Assembly (NCBI RefSeq): GCF_039545455.1
Contig: NZ_CP154467.1
Span: 930,001 to 994,000, forward strand
Direction of reading: 5' to 3'
Length of the DNA: 64,000 bases
Source of the DNA: Brucella sp. BE17
Lineage (GTDB): Bacteria; Pseudomonadota; Alphaproteobacteria; Rhizobiales; Rhizobiaceae
Position 1 is the stretch's first letter, and each line of letters begins with the position of its first letter. Below are positions 17,401-26,047 of the stretch, piece after piece. A program made the translations under genes and the position numbers. The notes below the pieces were generated by a model, which worked only from the letters and a program-made list of their open reading frames with translations, had not been told where the DNA came from and searched no databases.

Positions 17401-18004
17401 CTTCAACCTCTGCCACACGCAGTTTTCCCGTCAGAAGCGGCAGTGGCGCCAGCCCGAGACGCACCGACTTGATACCTTCTATCTTCACCCCTTGCCGAGG
17501 GTCGTTAATGGACACATCGCGCGCTTCCATCGCCACATGGCTGTTCTGATCAAGCGACAAGGCAGCACTTGCGATCGATGACGATGCACCTTCGCCCAAT
17601 ACGCTGCTCAGCGCCGCCTGCGCCTCGTGACGCAAAAGCTCGCTTTCAACGCCGTTGCGCAGGATGATGAAACTTGCCCCTACCAGAAAAACCAGCAGGA
17701 TACAGATTGAAGCGAGCGCATAAGAACAGCGCGAAAACAGTGAACGACGGCGGCGTGACACCGGTGGCACGGGATCAGCAGGGCCGAAGCCGTCATCGTC
17801 CATGCCCTCGGCGGCAAGACGCTCGATCTGCTTTATTTCCCGCCGGCTGAAGCGGATCTGGTGTGGTTTCTCTGTCAATAATCCAGACCGGATTTCTAGT
17901 GCTACGCGGAGCCTTCCATCATACGAAGGCCTGTTATGTCGAGCGTTCCACCTCAAATTCAATGAAGGGAACTGCTCGGTCTCTTTATCTCGGCATATAT
18001 CCAA
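14417..18004 (-). CDS. Large AsmA/YhdP-like envelope protein (DUF3971-type)
   Basis: About 1195 residues. A cytoplasmic Arg-rich N-terminus precedes a single transmembrane anchor (ALASICILLVFLVGASF, near residue 95), and a long beta-rich periplasmic part follows. The C-terminal AsmA-like region contains FDFYDKMQGGQI and GTMYG-type strands, ending in PISAIAPGIFRSIFEF. YhdP/AsmA-family proteins are thought to bridge inner and outer membranes and move phospholipid. The TTG at 18004 is the longest start; a TTG about 105 bp downstream (LLTEKPHQIRF) is also plausible. It is a single-gene unit, convergent with rpsI. Confidence 0.85.
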   Translation of the reverse strand: MDICRDKETEQFPSLNLRWNARHNRPSYDGRLRVALEIRSGLLTEKPHQIRFSRREIKQIERLAAEGMDDDGFGPADPVPPVSRRRRSLFSRCSYALASICILLVFLVGASFIILRNGVESELLRHEAQAALSSVLGEGASSSIASAALSLDQNSHVAMEARDVSINDPRQGVKIEGIKSVRLGLAPLPLLTGKLRVAEVEVEGFAFDMPEAKGDGFWKSLPYAEDGTVDFDAVSGEIFAVMRRSLELLRQQETRSISILNSTIRFKAGNEQESVEIHKAQLVEKNGQIAITGTVVWHEKTVTLDGRIDRAIPDNSLKGFVLNINHIPVTVDPPPQVAPVIGENRVNPAHVELKGVARLSLSGKAATAGDPETLGAEFAVDGINMQLGRVDDVTGKLLLNLEHQVGSRKIEVRESQIQLGGFKASFNGAFGPDAEATGAGEGPHYRFEVLTSSATSMPAESSDPPLSFATRISGRFLADHQRIEFSNLDVNTDKGRLDGQGSMTFGAGSPEMIFMLRIPYMPVADAKHLWPIDVADGAREWVLKNLFGGTMKDSRIDISLPAGKFNGPGLPPPLTGDEIKADFKVENTRFDVVGDLPPVRDADGDITVRGAHTTIKLSKGVAYTANNRKANVTGGTLVIPWGPQRPVIADLDLDLTGEAAAIAEIAGQKPIDILKNVPFRPQEVTGDIKARVKVAFSVTSGAPPDTLKWSADIGFSDLDISKPVGGSMVSDANGRIKVDQTAALITADAKLDGVPGTVSMTEPVDLSGPAKRDQKIRLQLDDKARNAVSPGLNSIFSGPMTVELGMVQGGTRPVTVDLSKTQIDLSWIGWRKGAGISAKATFDLTQKADDKSNVDIGNLVVKGETFSVKGNLAIAKGDLQSADFSDIRLNRSDRLTVKATRNANGYRVNVRGSQFDARALIKQVSQLDDNKKSASGKKGAHVVVSAEVDEVSGFNGEAMRGVNVSYESAGSRVSGVSINATTSSGQRFVATNNDQGNARSISLQSNDAGAVLRFFDFYDKMQGGQITVGLASQGGGPLHGQIDARNFSIVNEPRLAKIVSSPPQSGGTSLNQAVKRDIDVSRVNVERGFSLIEKGDGYLTLAKGVVRGPSVGTTFQGTLYDKMGNMSITGTFMPAYGVNRLFGELPLVGVLLGNGRDRGLIGITYKLTGSAKQPQVIVNPISAIAPGIFRSIFEF

Positions 18005-18308
18005 CCTATAACATAACGCACTCGAGCACCCGGTTGAAAATGCTCTCCGATCAATTTAATACCTCGCCGTCTTGAGACTACCGGAAATCATGTCCTGCGG
18101 TCAGGTTCCGGATATCGAGGCGACGCCTATATTTCAACGCATCCACAAGTTCGACAAAATGGATGGAGCGCGGTTTAAACCAGCCCTCTCCCTGCTAATC
18201 CATAAAAGAAAGGCGCTGGTGTGACAATTCCAACAAGTTATGAGGATCGAACGGTTTTCAACATTCTATAGTTAAAATCATTGAGGTTCATTCGCCCCCT
18301 TTGAATTT
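18005..18308. other. Intergenic region with no recognised feature
   Basis: About 300 bp between two minus-strand genes. A weak CCGGAA...TTCCGG inverted repeat lies around 18079-18115. No open frame, RNA gene or U-tailed hairpin was recognised. Confidence 0.5.
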
Positions 18309-19547
18309 TCACGCTCTACGGGGGGCCGCAAACGCGTATTTGAAATCTCGTCCGCTCGGATTTTGGAATAGCGCAAGACCGAATTCCGGCAGTAGAGCGA
18401 AAAGATGATCAAAAATATCCGACTGGATCGCCTCATAGGAAGCCCAGACGGTGGTTTTACTGAAACAATAGACTTCGACAGGCAGCCCATCGGGACCGGG
18501 CTGCAACTGCCTTGCGATCAATGTCATATTCTGGTGGATCTGCGAATGATTGCGTAGATAAGCCTCAACATAGGCCCTGAATGTTCCGACATTGGTTATA
18601 CGGCGCGTATTCGCGCTTATGACACCACTTTCTCCAAGTTTTTCGTTCCATTCCCGGATTTCATCCTGCTTTTGTTGCAGATAGTTTTCCAAAAGCCGGA
18701 AACGGCTCAGCCGATCAATTTCTTCTTGTGTAAGAAAACGGATGCTTGTCTGATCAAGATAGATGGAACGCTTTATGCGTCGCCCGCCCGATTCCTGCAT
18801 ACCGCGATAATTCTTGAACGATTCCGTCACCAGTTTGCGGATCGGAATGGTGGTGATGGTCTTGTCAAAATTCTGGACGCGCACCGTATGCAACGCAATT
18901 TCGATCACGTCACCATCGGCATTGAGCGCCGGCATTTCGATCCAGTCGCCCATGCGTATCATATCGGTCGAGGATATCTGGATACCCGCAACGAGCGACA
19001 GGAGTGTGTCCTGAAACACCAGAATGAGCACCGCCGCCATGGCACCAAGACCCGACAGCAAAATTAGAGGTGACTGATCGACTAGCGTAGCGACCATCAA
19101 AATCGCCGCGATAACGTAAACAGCAATCTTAACGATCTGAATATAGCTTCGGATTGGCTTGAGCCGCGCTTCTGGGCGTCGGTGATAGATTGTATCCACG
19201 ACATTCAAGACGGCGGATAGAGCCATGGCAAGCGTCAATATGATGGAAGCGTTCGCAACGTTTCGCACGACAGTGACGGCTGCCTCCGGCAGATGCGGAA
19301 CCAGAACGATGCCCGAAGCGATGACGAGAGCAGGTGTGATATTGGCCAGTCGCTCGATCACACCGTGACGGCGAATCTCTTCATCACGTCCATAAACAGT
19401 GCGTCCCAGAAAGCGGTTGATGAGCCGCAACAATATCCTTTTGACGATGAAATTCGCTATCACAGCCGCCATCAAAAGGAGAAGTAAAGCCAACGGTGTG
19501 TAAATCCACGGATAGCTGATCAAGAAATCCTCAAGCGTTTTCATCAT
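18309..19547 (-). CDS. Mechanosensitive ion channel, MscS family (YbdG/MscM-like)
   Basis: A 412-residue inner-membrane channel, close to the 415 residues of E. coli YbdG. It has about five N-terminal transmembrane segments, the pore-lining Gly/Ala-rich helix (SGLGAMAAVLILVFQDTLLS), then the beta domain (MGDWIEMP, GDVIEIALHTVRVQNFD) and an alpha/beta C-terminal domain. It relieves osmotic pressure. ATG 19547 matches the family N-terminus, with AGGAG 13 bases upstream; a longer frame to 19658 adds an Arg-rich stretch that looks untranslated. Confidence 0.9.
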   Translation of the reverse strand: MMKTLEDFLISYPWIYTPLALLLLLMAAVIANFIVKRILLRLINRFLGRTVYGRDEEIRRHGVIERLANITPALVIASGIVLVPHLPEAAVTVVRNVANASIILTLAMALSAVLNVVDTIYHRRPEARLKPIRSYIQIVKIAVYVIAAILMVATLVDQSPLILLSGLGAMAAVLILVFQDTLLSLVAGIQISSTDMIRMGDWIEMPALNADGDVIEIALHTVRVQNFDKTITTIPIRKLVTESFKNYRGMQESGGRRIKRSIYLDQTSIRFLTQEEIDRLSRFRLLENYLQQKQDEIREWNEKLGESGVISANTRRITNVGTFRAYVEAYLRNHSQIHQNMTLIARQLQPGPDGLPVEVYCFSKTTVWASYEAIQSDIFDHLFALLPEFGLALFQNPSGRDFKYAFAAPRRA

Positions 19548-19759
19548 CGGAACTGGTGATCTCCTTTGGGAATGATTGGCAAGCAAACGTTTATCTCGTA
19601 AGCGCCTGAATTGACGCCAAAAGCGTGTGCTGTGCGTTTGCGCCCTGGCGACGATCAACGCCTTGCAAGGTCGAAGTCGGACTGATTATAGTGCGCTAAA
19701 GCAAAAGATAATAATTTAAATCAATCGCTTATTTCTCACAAAAATGGAAAGGCATTCAG

Positions 19760-20224
19760 ATGGCTCATCCGCAAACCGGTGAAATTGCGCCGGATTTCAC
19801 GCTGCCGACGGATAATGGACAAATTACCCTCTCATCCCTGAAAGGCAAGCCGATCGTCGTCTATTTTTATCCCAAGGACGATACTTCCGGCTGCACCAAG
19901 GAAGCGATCGCCTTTTCCCAGCTCAAACCCGAATTTGACAAAATCGGCGTGACAATTATCGGAGTTTCACCCGATAGCGCCACGAAACACGAGAAATTTC
20001 GCAAAAAACACGCGCTTACCATCGATCTTGTAGCCGATGAAGAGCGCACCGCGCTTGAAGCCTACGGCGTTTGGGTGGAAAAAAGCATGTATGGCCGCAA
20101 ATATATGGGCGTGGAGCGCACAACGTTCCTCATCGGGGCCGATGGCCGCGTTGCACAGATATGGAACAAGGTAAAGGTCGCTGACCACGCTGAGGCGGTT
20201 CTTGAAGCAGCACGCGCGCTTTAA
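19760..20224 (+). CDS. bcp: Thiol peroxidase of the Bcp/PrxQ family
   Basis: A 154-residue peroxiredoxin that reduces hydroperoxides. Peroxidatic Cys45 lies in DDTSGCTKEA, exactly where Bcp has it, but position 50, the usual resolving Cys, is Ile, so this is a one-Cys version needing an external thiol. Conserved YFYPKD and the FLIGADGRV strand support the assignment. An AAAGG site precedes ATG 19760. Stand-alone gene. Confidence 0.95.
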   Translation: MAHPQTGEIAPDFTLPTDNGQITLSSLKGKPIVVYFYPKDDTSGCTKEAIAFSQLKPEFDKIGVTIIGVSPDSATKHEKFRKKHALTIDLVADEERTALEAYGVWVEKSMYGRKYMGVERTTFLIGADGRVAQIWNKVKVADHAEAVLEAARAL

Positions 20225-20441
20225 ATGCGCGTGCCCCCTACAGGATGTCGATACCCTATCGAGCCCAGATCAAAAAACAGTCCGGCAGACTGATTGCCCT
20301 GTATAGGCAACCCCACTTTGAGACAGCCATCGTTTCATTATGAATTTAAAGAATGATCAAACTGGTGCGGATTTCGCATCAGCTTTGATTCTATTGCGGG
20401 GCAATGAGAAAATCTCATAATTTCATTGATTAGAGGAGATA

Positions 20442-20515
20442 TGGAGGCCTTGCCCGGAATCGAACCGGGGTGCAAGGATTTGCAGTCCTCTGCGTAACCA
20501 CTCCGCCACAAGGCC
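20442..20515 (-). tRNA. tRNA-Cys (anticodon GCA)
   Basis: A 74-nt cloverleaf. The acceptor GGCCTTG pairs with CAAGGCC, then discriminator T and an encoded CCA. The anticodon loop reads CTGCAAA and the T arm GGTTCGATTCC. Confidence 0.97.
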
Positions 20516-20763
20516 ATCCTAAGAGCCGCCTCATCTTTGGAAGACGCTCTGCCAGTCCCATTATTGATCCCCATCCGCTTCGTCAAGCCATTAGCGCCGG
20601 GAATATGAAAAAATCCTTCATAGAGACTGCATATGTTTGCAAGCTTCCCATCCGCCGATAGAATCGATGCAAAAGAAGCAAAAATCTATAATCACGATGC
20701 CATGCATTGTCGTGAAGATTATAGGATTAAATTATTGAGAAATCAGCGACTTCTAAAGAGAAG

Positions 20764-20838
20764 TGGCTCCCCGGGCCGGATTCGAACCAGCGACCAACCG
20801 GTTAACAGCCGGTTGCTCTACCACTGAGCTACCGGGGA
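20764..20838 (-). tRNA. tRNA-Asn (anticodon GTT)
   Basis: A 75-nt cloverleaf. The acceptor TCCCCGG pairs with CCGGGGA; D arm AGCTCAGTGGTAGAGC, anticodon loop CTGTTAA, T arm GGTTCGAATCC, encoded CCA. Confidence 0.97.
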
Positions 20839-21003
20839 ACAGGTGCTCGTTGTGTCAGCGAGGTGGCGTATAGCAAAAGGATTTCGCCTTTGCAAAGGGC
20901 AAAATGACTTTTTTGCCAACTTTTTGAATTTGCCATACGAAACCCTATATTCCCTGTGATATTTATTCCTTCCGTTAGCTTGTCAGCAAAGAGAAAAAGG
21001 CCC

Positions 21004-21288
21004 GTGAACGAACCCCACCCGCAAATTCCGCCCCATAAAGCTATTTCGATTCTCGGGCGGAAAATTCCGATTCCCCAATCTGTCAGGATGCGACGTGTGC
21101 TCGGCGGCTCGCTGGTGGCCGGTGGCGCGCTCGGTTTTCTTCCTGTTCTGGGCTTCTGGATGCTGCCGCTTGGTCTAGTCGTCCTTTCCCACGATTCGCA
21201 TCGCGTGCGACGCTGGCGCCGCAAAAGCGAGATTTATATCTGGCGCAAATGGGTGCGCCGCAACGCTTCTGCCACCGTCATCAAATAA
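21004..21288 (+). CDS. Small membrane protein, PGPGW-like, unknown function
   Basis: A 94-residue protein from GTG 21004 (AAAAGG upstream). A Pro-rich N-terminus (NEPHPQIPPHK) leads to a glycine-rich hydrophobic hairpin (residues about 37-62) and then a strongly basic helix (RVRRWRRK). The layout resembles the PGPGW transmembrane family, but the motif itself is not intact. The function is unknown. It is a monocistronic gene downstream of tRNA-Asn on the opposite strand. Confidence 0.65.
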   Translation: MNEPHPQIPPHKAISILGRKIPIPQSVRMRRVLGGSLVAGGALGFLPVLGFWMLPLGLVVLSHDSHRVRRWRRKSEIYIWRKWVRRNASATVIK

Positions 21289-21472
21289 TGGGCAGCTACA
21301 TCCCTTTGATAACGTCGGCCCACGATCACAGACCGACGTTATCACCGGGTACGGGCGTTACAAATATCGCCGCCATCCCCTAATTCATTTTACAGAATCG
21401 GCCCCTAATTCGGTTCAAGCTTTTTAGAGTGCGTTCTAAAGTGGTTTTTTTGCATGACAGGATCGTATTAAA

Positions 21473-22375
21473 TTAAAGGTCTTTTCTGTGTCTTTGAGCT
21501 TGGCTTCGCCGGCGCAGTTCACCGGGCGTCAGATGCCGGTACTTACGCAGCGCCGTGGTCATGTGGCTCTGGCTGGAAAAGCCCAGAGAAGCGGCAATTT
21601 CACTCAGCGCCATGTCCGTTTCGCGCAGACAGCGCTCCACCTCATCGAGCCGCAGGCGCATCAGATACTGGTGCGGGGTGGAACCGAAACTTGCCCTGAA
21701 GCAGGTCGCGAAATGCCCCGCCGATATCCCGATCAGCGCCGCCATATCCGGAACCGACACCGGCTGACGGAAATTTTCCTTCAGATAAGCTTCAACCTGA
21801 CGGCTGGCATAATTGCTCAGGCCAAACTGATGTCTATTGCCTCCGGTTGCCACCAGCGCATTGCGTGCCAGAATGCCCGTCAAAACCGTGCGGAAGGCAT
21901 GGATATAGACCGTATTGACCTGTGAAGTGGCCTGTATCTCGCCCCAGAGGATTTGTGCAATTTGCAGGCATTGACGATTGGTAAAATAGATCGGGACCAG
22001 AGAATTATCCTCCGCCTCACCCTTGCTTTCGGCAAAAGACTCTTCGTCCAGCGTAACGCTCAGGTAGGGGGTACTTCGCGGCCATACGATACTGCAGGCA
22101 GAACCTGCCGGTATGACAAAAACCATGCCTGCGGGACAATTGATCGTTTCTTCCGCATTCACGCCCGGCTTCCACCGCACACCGCGCACCATCTCCAAGA
22201 GTATGATTGCTTTCGTCTCGGATGAAAGATAATTTCTTTCATCCGTTCCAGACAATTCATAGTCGATATACTGCCTTTCGTCGTCGTTTTGCGACATCAA
22301 TGAAAGGGAATTCAATATAGAATTGCTCGATGAATCTGTAAAACTGCTGAAATTGCTTTTCATGACAATGCTCAT
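21473..22375 (-). CDS. AraC-family transcriptional regulator
   Basis: A 300-residue regulator. The C-terminal about 100 residues hold two helix-turn-helix motifs (VPDMAALIGISAGHFATCF and LSEIAASLGFSSQSHMTTA) and the closing LTPGELRR. The N-terminal part looks like a cupin-type sensing domain (NCPAGMVFVIPAGSACSI). ATG 22375 is chosen because GAGGA precedes it. No partner gene is obvious; the neighbouring aldo/keto reductase lies on the same strand and ends with its own terminator. Confidence 0.88.
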   Translation of the reverse strand: MSIVMKSNFSSFTDSSSNSILNSLSLMSQNDDERQYIDYELSGTDERNYLSSETKAIILLEMVRGVRWKPGVNAEETINCPAGMVFVIPAGSACSIVWPRSTPYLSVTLDEESFAESKGEAEDNSLVPIYFTNRQCLQIAQILWGEIQATSQVNTVYIHAFRTVLTGILARNALVATGGNRHQFGLSNYASRQVEAYLKENFRQPVSVPDMAALIGISAGHFATCFRASFGSTPHQYLMRLRLDEVERCLRETDMALSEIAASLGFSSQSHMTTALRKYRHLTPGELRRRSQAQRHRKDL

Positions 22376-22742
22376 TTTATCCTCAATCTGAAACCGGAAA
22401 AAAGAATAAATATCGGGAGCGTCATTCGTCGAAGCACACCTCGATCTCATATGGTTGAGATGAGGGCCCTCACCTTCTCTGCCCAAAGACTCCGCTGCCG
22501 AACCTGCTTCATTCAGACAGATCGTGCCCGGAATATTATGTTGCCAAGACTTTATCCCTCTCCCTCATGGATATGTTCGCCCTCATGTGAATTACAAAAG
22601 AACGATTACAACCTTTACGCGAAATTAATTATTTCGCAACCACTTTCTTGAAGTGACTTCGCAAGTTGATAAGGCATGTAATTCCCGTAAAGAAAAAGCC
22701 CGCCTCATGAGACGGGCTTTAGGACTGGGTGATGAGATTGCC
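22376..22742. other. Intergenic region between AraC and aldo/keto reductase genes
   Basis: An AT-rich 367-bp stretch holding the AraC promoter region and, near 22695, the terminator of the aldo/keto reductase. No credible gene was seen. Confidence 0.55.
22688..22720 (-). terminator. Rho-independent terminator of aldo/keto reductase
   Basis: An AAAGCCCG...CGGGCTTT stem extended by CCTC/GAG with one mismatch. On the minus strand it is followed by TTTTTCTTT, so it serves the gene at 22743-23786. Confidence 0.85.
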
Positions 22743-23786
22743 TCAGAGCGGACGGGGATATTTGCGGTAGACATTCGCAATATCGGCAAGAACGTCGCTC
22801 GAGAGCGTCACTTCGTGCGAACGGATATTCGTCTGCAACTGCTCGGTTGTGGTGGCACCGATAATGACCGACGTTACAAAAGGACGGCTCAGCGAAAAGG
22901 CGATCGCCATCTGCGCTATATCGAGGTCGTGCTTTCCGGCCACGTCCAGATAAGCACGCACGACTGGCTCGGAATAGGCGTTATCGCGCCAGAGGCCGCC
23001 TCCCTGCACCGTAGCGCGCGATCCGGCGGGTATCTTTCCGTCAAGATACTTACCGGTCAGCACACCCGCAGCAAGAGTGGAATAAGGCAAAAGCCCGATA
23101 TCCTCGCACAGTGAGACTTCGGCAAGATCAAGATCGAACTGGCGCTGCAAAAGCCCGTACTCATTCTGGATTGACGCCATGCGCGGCAAGTTATGCTCTT
23201 GCGCCAGACGCAACCATTGCATGGTTCCCCATGCAGTTTCGTTGGAAAGCCCGACATGACGGATTTTGCCTTCGCGAACCATATCGTCGAGACCGAGCAG
23301 AACATCGTGCATCTGCTCCCGCTCCGATGCCGCATCGGTCTTGGTGTAGTCGAGATCCCACCCCTGACCGAAATGATAATGTGGCCGCTGCGGCCAATGA
23401 ATCTGATAGAGATCAATATAATCGGTCTGGAGCCGCATCAGGCTGCCCTCGACGGCCACACGCACACTGGCGCGGTCAGGACGTGTGCCGCCGCGTATCC
23501 ATTCCTGACGCCCGCCTCCGGCGATCTTGCTGGCAATAATGACCTTGTCGCGGTTGCCTGACTTCTTGAACCAGGTGCCAATATAGGTCTCGGTCTTGCC
23601 AAAGCTTTCCGCACTCATCGGCACCGCATAGCTTTCGGCCGTATCGATGAAATTGATGCTCGAATCGAGAGCGATATCAAGCTGCTGATGTGCGTCAGCC
23701 TCGGTATTCTGCACGCCCCAGGTCATGGTTCCAAGGCAGATTTCGGTCACGGACAGGCCTGTGCGGCCAAGCTTATTCTTCTTCAC
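22743..23786 (-). CDS. Aldo/keto reductase (Tas-like)
   Basis: A 347-residue NADP(H)-dependent oxidoreductase of the Tas/AKR branch. The catalytic tetrad is visible as Asp48 (FIDTAES), Tyr53, Lys87 (ASKIAGG) and the His in YQIHWPQR near 130. It reduces aldehydes or ketones; the physiological substrate is unknown. Single gene ending in its own terminator. Confidence 0.93.
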   Translation of the reverse strand: MKKNKLGRTGLSVTEICLGTMTWGVQNTEADAHQQLDIALDSSINFIDTAESYAVPMSAESFGKTETYIGTWFKKSGNRDKVIIASKIAGGGRQEWIRGGTRPDRASVRVAVEGSLMRLQTDYIDLYQIHWPQRPHYHFGQGWDLDYTKTDAASEREQMHDVLLGLDDMVREGKIRHVGLSNETAWGTMQWLRLAQEHNLPRMASIQNEYGLLQRQFDLDLAEVSLCEDIGLLPYSTLAAGVLTGKYLDGKIPAGSRATVQGGGLWRDNAYSEPVVRAYLDVAGKHDLDIAQMAIAFSLSRPFVTSVIIGATTTEQLQTNIRSHEVTLSSDVLADIANVYRKYPRPL

Positions 23787-23921
23787 AAGGTTTTTCCGGA
23801 TTGATTGCTCCGCACGAGCGCGGAATTAAGAGGGGGAACCAAATCATAGCCGTGCGCCCTCGCCCCTGACAAGTCTGTCACGGAATATTCAATTATAAAA
23901 AATGTCGCATTTTATGAATAG

Positions 23922-23954
23922 AAAAACGCGCCGGTGAGACACCGGCGCGTTTTT
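23922..23954 (-). terminator. Rho-independent terminator after binding protein gene
   Basis: A 14-bp stem AAAAACGCGCCGGT with a short loop and A/T flanks. It ends the minus-strand gene at 23976 and is symmetric enough to act both ways. Confidence 0.9.
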
Positions 23955-23975
23955 ATTGTTCAGCGCGTGATACAA

Positions 23976-24746
23976 TCAATAAATGTCGAAATCGAAATAT
24001 TTCTTCTGGATCGTGTCGTAAGTGCCATTCTCGCGAATTTTCTTGATCGCGGCATTAAACTGCTCACGCAAATCATCGTCACCCTTACGAAGCGCCACCG
24101 AAATCTCCGATTCGGAGCCGGGAATGTCGCCGAGCATCTTACAGCAATCCGCACCTGCCTTGTTCAACCACTCAATGACGAGAAACTTGTCGCCAGCGAC
24201 CGCGTCGATACGGCCGCTTTCCAGATCGGCATTGGCTTCATCAGCCGTGGGGTAAAGCTTTACCTCCGCCCCCGCCTTGCCGTATACATCTTCGGCATAA
24301 TTGCCCTGCACCGTTCCGGCCTGAGCACCAACGGTTTTGCCGTCGAAGGCGGAAGGTTCGAGCGCGGTGATATCGCTATCCTTCGGAACGACCACCGCCA
24401 GCGGCGTCGTGTAATAGCGCTCGCTGAAGGCAACCTGCTTTTCGCGCTCATCGGTAATGGCCATAGAGGCGATCACCGCATCGAACTTGTTGGCCTGAAG
24501 CCCCGGGATCATTCCGTCCCAGTCATTGGCGACAATGGTGCATTTGGCTTCCATCGCCTCGCAAAGCGCATTGGCAATATCAATGTCAAAACCGATCAGC
24601 TTGCCGTCCGGTGACATGTAATTGAACGGAGGATAGGCGCCCTCGCTGGCAATGCGGATTTCTTTCCACTCTTTTGCCTGTGCGCCTTGTACCGGCAACA
24701 CGAGGACTGCGGAGGCGAGAGCGGCCAGCAATAGTGATTTAAGCAT
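23976..24746 (-). CDS. Periplasmic basic-amino-acid-binding protein (SBP family 3)
   Basis: A 256-residue lysine/arginine/ornithine-type binding protein. The signal peptide ends at GAQAK (about residue 25); then come RIASEGAYPPFNYMSPDGK, FDIDIANALC and FDAVIASMAITDERE, which are family-3 ligand-binding signatures. It has no permease or ATPase genes beside it, so it must use a transporter encoded elsewhere. It lies downstream of the lysine-dehydrogenase-like gene on the same strand, which supports a basic amino acid as ligand. Confidence 0.92.
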   Translation of the reverse strand: MLKSLLLAALASAVLVLPVQGAQAKEWKEIRIASEGAYPPFNYMSPDGKLIGFDIDIANALCEAMEAKCTIVANDWDGMIPGLQANKFDAVIASMAITDEREKQVAFSERYYTTPLAVVVPKDSDITALEPSAFDGKTVGAQAGTVQGNYAEDVYGKAGAEVKLYPTADEANADLESGRIDAVAGDKFLVIEWLNKAGADCCKMLGDIPGSESEISVALRKGDDDLREQFNAAIKKIRENGTYDTIQKKYFDFDIY

Positions 24747-24818
24747 GATTTTCGTTTCATCCTCTTTCGGAAGTCGGTTGCGGGAACTTTTTGAAACCCG
24801 CCGATAGTTATTCATAAT

Positions 24819-25922
24819 TCAGGCGACCATGCGCGCGCAATCATCTTCCTGTGCGTAGGCCTTGCCGAAACGGTTCGCCAGAAATACCGGCAGTGCAATA
24901 TCCTCCTGACGGATAAAACCCTTCTGCGGCAGATCGCCGTTTGCCAGCATGTCGAGAACAGCACAGATTGCCGATGCGGTGGTGATCTGGATACCCGAGC
25001 GCATCATGGTGCCGACATTGCGTGCATAGACCTTGTTGGCATAGGTTTCCTGCACCAGTCGCCCGTTACGGGTGCCTGAGACCGTCACGAAAATCACAAC
25101 GACATCCTGCAATGTGGTTGGCAGCGCATTTTCAAAAATATCCTTCAGCACATCACGGCGATGGCGCAGGCCAAGATCGTTCAGGAGCGCCTTCATAAGC
25201 GCAACATGGCCAGGATAGCGGATCGTGCGGTAATTGAGCGTGCGAACCTTCCCTTCCAACGTCTCGCAGAGCGTGCCAAGCCCGCCCGAGGTGTTAAACG
25301 CCTCGTAGGTTACACCGTCGAGCGAAAATTCCTCTCGTTCTTCCAATGCAGGCACTTCCGTTAGTGCGCCATCGACAATGGCTTCGCATGGCTCGATATA
25401 CTCGTTGATGACGCCGTCCGTGCTCCATGTCAGATTATAATTCAATGCATTGGAAGGATATTGCGGCAAGGCACCGACACGCATGCGCACGCTGTCGAGC
25501 GTGTCGAAGCGTTTCGCAAGATCATAGGCAACGATTGAGATAAAGCCCGGTGCAAGACCGCATTGCGGAATGAAAGCGGTTTGCGCCTGCTTGGCCAGTT
25601 CCTTGACGCGCCGCGTGCTCGCCACATCTTCGGTGAGGTCGAGGTAATGGACGCCCGTTTTGGCGGCTGCTTCGGCAATAAGCGTGGTCAGATGGAACGG
25701 GGCCGCGCTTAACACTGCGAATTTGCCCGCATGCACAGTTTCAAGGGCGGCGGAATCCTCGATCTCAATGGCTTGGGTTTTAACCTCTGTGCCGATTTCC
25801 AACCCATCGAGCTGAGCCTTTGCGCGGTCAATGACCGTTACGGCATAATCTCCGCTGGATGCCAACAGATCGGCAATGGTTGAACCAATTTTCCCGGCCC
25901 CAACAACAACGATCTCTTTCAT
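24819..25922 (-). CDS. Saccharopine-dehydrogenase-family protein, lysine 6-dehydrogenase-like
   Basis: A 367-residue protein with an N-terminal Rossmann motif VVVGAGKIGSTIA and the central QCGLAPGF and catalytic-domain regions of saccharopine dehydrogenase-type enzymes. Short single-domain members include lysine 6-dehydrogenase, which converts lysine to 2-aminoadipate semialdehyde. The second ATG of the pair (25922) is preferred for its AGAGGG spacing. It is probably cotranscribed with the following binding protein, and an Lrp/AsnC gene is divergent 125 bp away. Substrate is inferred only from context. Confidence 0.85.
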   Translation of the reverse strand: MKEIVVVGAGKIGSTIADLLASSGDYAVTVIDRAKAQLDGLEIGTEVKTQAIEIEDSAALETVHAGKFAVLSAAPFHLTTLIAEAAAKTGVHYLDLTEDVASTRRVKELAKQAQTAFIPQCGLAPGFISIVAYDLAKRFDTLDSVRMRVGALPQYPSNALNYNLTWSTDGVINEYIEPCEAIVDGALTEVPALEEREEFSLDGVTYEAFNTSGGLGTLCETLEGKVRTLNYRTIRYPGHVALMKALLNDLGLRHRRDVLKDIFENALPTTLQDVVVIFVTVSGTRNGRLVQETYANKVYARNVGTMMRSGIQITTASAICAVLDMLANGDLPQKGFIRQEDIALPVFLANRFGKAYAQEDDCARMVA

Positions 25923-26047
25923 CTTCCTCATCCCTCTGAAAGCTGTTTTGATACGATAAGAATCGCATAAAGCCTTGCAAAAGGAAGGATATGAATTGAC
26001 GATATGACGTTGTAACTTTACGCAAAACGACGTAATAAATATGCATT

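Noticed and set aside
20338..20586. 82-codon minus-strand frame spanning tRNA-Cys
   Set aside because: It runs through the tRNA gene and has no protein features.
21427..21475. Third copy of the rhizobial palindromic repeat
   Set aside because: Only a GAGTGCGTTCTAAA-like fragment is similar; the CCGAAAA/TTTTCGG arms are missing.
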